A stretch of DNA of 64,000 bases from Nectonema munidae (lineage: Eukaryota > Nematomorpha > Nectonematoida > Nectonematidae). The translations under genes were made by a program, and so were the position numbers. The notes below the pieces were generated by a model. The model made no database searches. It was not told the DNA's origin and saw only the letters and a list, made by a program, of their open reading frames with translations. The stretch is taken from the NCBI GenBank assembly GCA_030549495.1, contig JAUIRK010000715.1, forward strand, positions 1 to 64,000. Direction: 5' to 3'. Numbering within the stretch: position 1 is the stretch's first letter; each line of letters starts with the position of its first letter. Positions 61,258 through 64,000 of the stretch are shown piece by piece.

Positions 61258-61738
61258 GTATACATAATTCTTTCAAATATTTTAGAAAAAATTGACACTA
61301 TTGCAACTGGCCTATAATAATTTGCAATATCATCTGTGTTACCTTTTTTGTGTATAGGTAAGATCTTGCTTATTTTCCAGCATTTAGGAAAATAGCTTTG
61401 CGTGATACAGGCATTAAACAAACTAAAAAGAGGCAAGCATATATGAGGTGGAAGTTTTTTGATAACATTGGTTGACATGGAATAATGATCGCGAACATCG
61501 CTAGCTCGTATTTCATTAAAGCATTCGAAATATCATTAGTAAAAATGATATCAAAAGAAAACCTATTACTAGAATCATAAGTGTAATCATAATTATTATT
61601 GAAATTTAAACTAGAAATGTTCTTATCACGAAAATAGTAATTAAACGTAGAAGGAATTTCGCTATCTTTCAATTCTTTCTCATTCACCTTAATAGTAACT
61701 AAATGTACACTGTATTCCGGTACTCTTATTGACAATTT
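61256..61738 (-). mobile_element. LINE reverse transcriptase fragment
   Basis: Two minus-strand frames: NEKELKDSEIPSTFNYYFRD, then FSFDIIFTNDISNALMKYEL; and, after a frame change near 61,495, STNVIKKLPPHICLPLFSLF, NACITQSYFPKCWKISKILP, and HKKGNTDDIANYYRPVAIVS with IFSKIFER. These are the linker and fingers of a non-LTR reverse transcriptase. The chain ends abruptly in the minisatellite, before any catalytic Asp. The 5' side stops at about 61,738 against another LINE. Confidence 0.82.
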
Positions 61739-61741
61739 TTT

Positions 61742-63856
61742 TTATTTTAGCAACTCTTACGAATCTTATAATGTATATACTGATTTTTTTGACCATTATT
61801 CAAATATTTTATGCTTTCAATTTTTTTTTATAAACTCTAATGTTTCAGATGAAATCGTATTTAAACGATGTTTCTCAACACGAAATCATCATACATTCAG
61901 TAAAATAATAAGTCAAACTGATTTTTCACCTGTCTATCTTGCAGAAAATTGCGAAAGTCCCTTCTCAGTTTTCATGAGGTTATACAAAAAGGTATTTGAT
62001 ATTTCATTTCCTTTAAAACCTGTTTCTCCTAAATCATTGGTAAACCCTTGGTTTTCTCCCGACCTTATGAAATTAAAAAAATAAAAGAATTATTATATAA
62101 AAAATATAGAAAGAACCCGTCTTCTTATCAGAGTGAAATTAAATACAGAAATTACTTGAAATTATTTAAATACCAAGTGAAGAATGCAAAACATGATTAT
62201 TACTCTAATAGGCTTGAACAAAATAAAAAGAACATATGGAGAACAATTAATGAAATATTAGTATTGAAAAATTAGGTTGCGATTACTCACCAATCTGAGG
62301 ATTTTATACCATTTATAATGCGAAGTGAACAAACTATATCTAGTGACTGCCATAGTTTTCTTGATGATACTCTGTCTTCGAATACTGTATCTTTTTTCTT
62401 ACCTTCTCTTAATATAGAAGCTATCTTCTCTTTGAAAAATTTGAAATCTATTGGGTATGATGAAATTTGTTTGAAAGCGGTTATTTCTTCTTTGCCTTAC
62501 ATTGAAAATACACTTCTCTATTTATACACCTATTCTCTTCACTCTAAAATTTTCCCTAAGTGTCTCAAGCTGGCTAAAATAGTTCCTTTGCCTAAAAGTG
62601 GTAAGAAACTTTCTCTACCAAACTTTAGGCCTATTTTTGTCTTATCGGTTTTTTCGAAAATCTTTGAAAAAATTATTTCAACTAAAATGATTTCTTTTAT
62701 CACCAAGTTTGGATTAATTTTTCCTCAACAGTACGCTTTCGTTTCGGGATCTTCTACAGAAAAGTCATTACTACATTTTTGTTCTAGCCTATATGAAAAC
62801 TTTTATGGTAATGTTTCTTCTTTAGCTGTGTTTATTGATTTTGCTAAAGCCTTAGACTCTGTAAACCACAAATTGTTGATGCACAAATTGTTTAAAGTTG
62901 GTTTTCGCTCAGACTTTCATTCATGGCTTTTCAGCTACATATCTGATCGGCACATTTTTATTTCTCATAATAACTCTTCTTCATCAGTTTATCCAATGTC
63001 ACAAGGAGTTCCACAAGGATCAATTCTTGGTTCGTTGTTGTTTGTTCTCTTCATAATGATTTGCCTTCTTTTCTTTCAAAAAAATGTACAGCGTATATCT
63101 ACGCTGATGATGTAACTTTGTTGTTTAAAATGGCTGAAAATGATTCAATAAATTGTAAAGTATATGACTGTCTTAAAATGGTGTCGCTTTGGGCAAAAAT
63201 GAATTAGTTGAATATAAACTATGATAAGTGTAAGTATATGATTTTCTCTGGTAGATCTTTTTTCAATGATCTTGCATTAAAAATTTAAATTTCACCTAAA
63301 AAGGATACCTCATTTTAGCTTTCTTGGTGTAATTTTGACGGAAAAACTTTCTTGGACATTGCATATAGAGTCTGTTATTGGCAAAATATCACGGTATTCT
63401 GGCATTTTGGGAAAGATTAGGAAATTGGTTTCTCCAAAGGTTAACAAAGTACTTTATTATGCATATATATATCCCCATATAAAATATGCAAATATACTAT
63501 GGGGATCTTCTCATTATACGCTTTTGAGTAGAATAAACTCTCTCCAACAGAGATTATTTTTAAACATCAATATGAATGTTATTTTTTAAGATCGCTATCT
63601 AAACATATACCAAATCAACTATTTAGTTTCCTCAATTTTACCAATTTGCAAAGTTGCGTTTCTGAAGATTCTTCATCTCGAAGGATTAATTTTCCTTTGA
63701 AGATCTTCAAAACAAGACTCAAGAGTTGTGGAAATATGGAGAGAAAAAAATACAAAACCTATTTTTTCGGCTGCATTAAAACATATTTCATCATTGTTTT
63801 GTCTTAATATGTCTATTTGTTTCTCTAAATAAAATCTAATCTAATCTAATCTAATA
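61742..63856 (+). mobile_element. CR1/L2-like LINE with pentameric 3' tail
   Basis: Plus-strand pieces: DEIVFKRCFSTRNHHTFSKI near 61,850-61,910, LVNPWFSPDLMKLKK near 62,038-62,080, YRKNPSSYQSEIKYRNYLK near 62,105, then 62,318-63,115 with SIGYDEICLKAV, LPNFRPIFVLSVFSKIFEKI, AVFIDFAKALDSVNHKLL and SQGVPQGSILGSLLF; next frame YIYADDVTLLF near 63,095-63,125; then FLGVILTEKLSW, YPHIKYANILWGSS. It ends in a (TCTAA)n run at about 63,832-63,856, the usual microsatellite tail of this group. Truncated at the 5' end; at least three frame changes or stops. Distinct in sequence from the LINE at 1,925-4,140. Confidence 0.88.
62318..63115 (+). pseudogene. LINE ORF2 reverse transcriptase, main open segment
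   Basis: 265 residues from the fingers to just before YADD. FIDFAKALDSVNH holds the first catalytic Asp and GVPQGSILGSLLF the next motif; LFIMICLLFF is a frame-shifted reading of the expected 'LFINDLP', so the YADD lies in the next frame. Confidence 0.86.
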
Positions 63857-64000
63857 GTAATTTTATTGATTTTATTTTCTTTGAAAATTATATTTAAACT
63901 TTTCCATGTGGTTTTTGAATCATGTGATTTAGAAAACTTATTCTCGTAGTACTTGCATTTACAAATAAAAATTTCTTTTTTTAAGAATTTTTCAAAACTT
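63857..64000. other. AT-rich flank after LINE tail
   Basis: Nothing recognisable before the window ends. Confidence 0.5.

Overview
This window is AT-rich animal nuclear DNA: introns with GT/AG boundaries, sparse small exons, microsatellites and many decayed transposons. An arthropod, probably an arachnid such as a spider, fits best, because of the mixture of CR1/L2-like LINEs, hAT, Merlin and piggyBac-type relics, tRNA-derived SINEs and a LINE/SINE tail of the 'tcaggaagggcatccggc' type. That assignment is inference from style and memory of repeats, not a database match. No bacterial operon, CRISPR array or rRNA was seen.

The one convincing host gene is on the minus strand, from about 33,931 down to 14,995 or lower. 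It is a MYT1/MYT1L/ST18-family C2HC zinc-finger transcription factor. I could assemble eleven exons by eye with matching splice phases (one junction uncertain). They encode an acidic Asp/Glu tract, Ser/Thr-rich linkers, a PLDL-type motif and four CCHC (C2HC) fingers. The pair in exons D/D2 matches vertebrate fingers 2 and 3. The true start exon (above 33,931) and the C-terminal end (below 14,995) were not found.

Inside introns 1 and 2 of this gene, on the same strand, lie collinear fragments of what looks like the C-terminal half of FANCD2, the Fanconi anaemia protein. They are interleaved with a MYT1 exon and contain an in-frame stop, so they look like an unprocessed, decayed gene copy. One part carries a tandem duplication, which was hit by a LINE/SINE-like insertion, which itself holds a TTAA-flanked MITE.

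Layout: 1-4,140 two minus-strand LINEs; 4,141-14,930 hAT relics, tandem repeats, an LTR fossil, a SINE and a 21-bp minisatellite; 14,995-33,931 MYT1-family gene with its intronic repeats; 34,000-40,500 non-coding DNA with a hairpin and low-complexity arms; 40,539-41,272 Merlin relic and a tandem duplication; 42,470-42,990 and 51,480-52,110 GC-richer non-coding blocks; 44,768-45,140 LINE 3' end; 48,818-50,569 hAT elements with perfect 8-bp target duplications and nested insertions; 52,390-56,012 minisatellite and SINEs; 60,056-63,856 an IS630/Tc1-mariner relic and two head-to-head LINEs.

The most unusual observations are the FANCD2-like fragments interleaved with MYT1 exons, a 21-bp minisatellite family (three loci plus similar repeats forming the arms of a MITE) that always reads as a seven-residue repeat, and two zinc fingers split by introns at the same codon.
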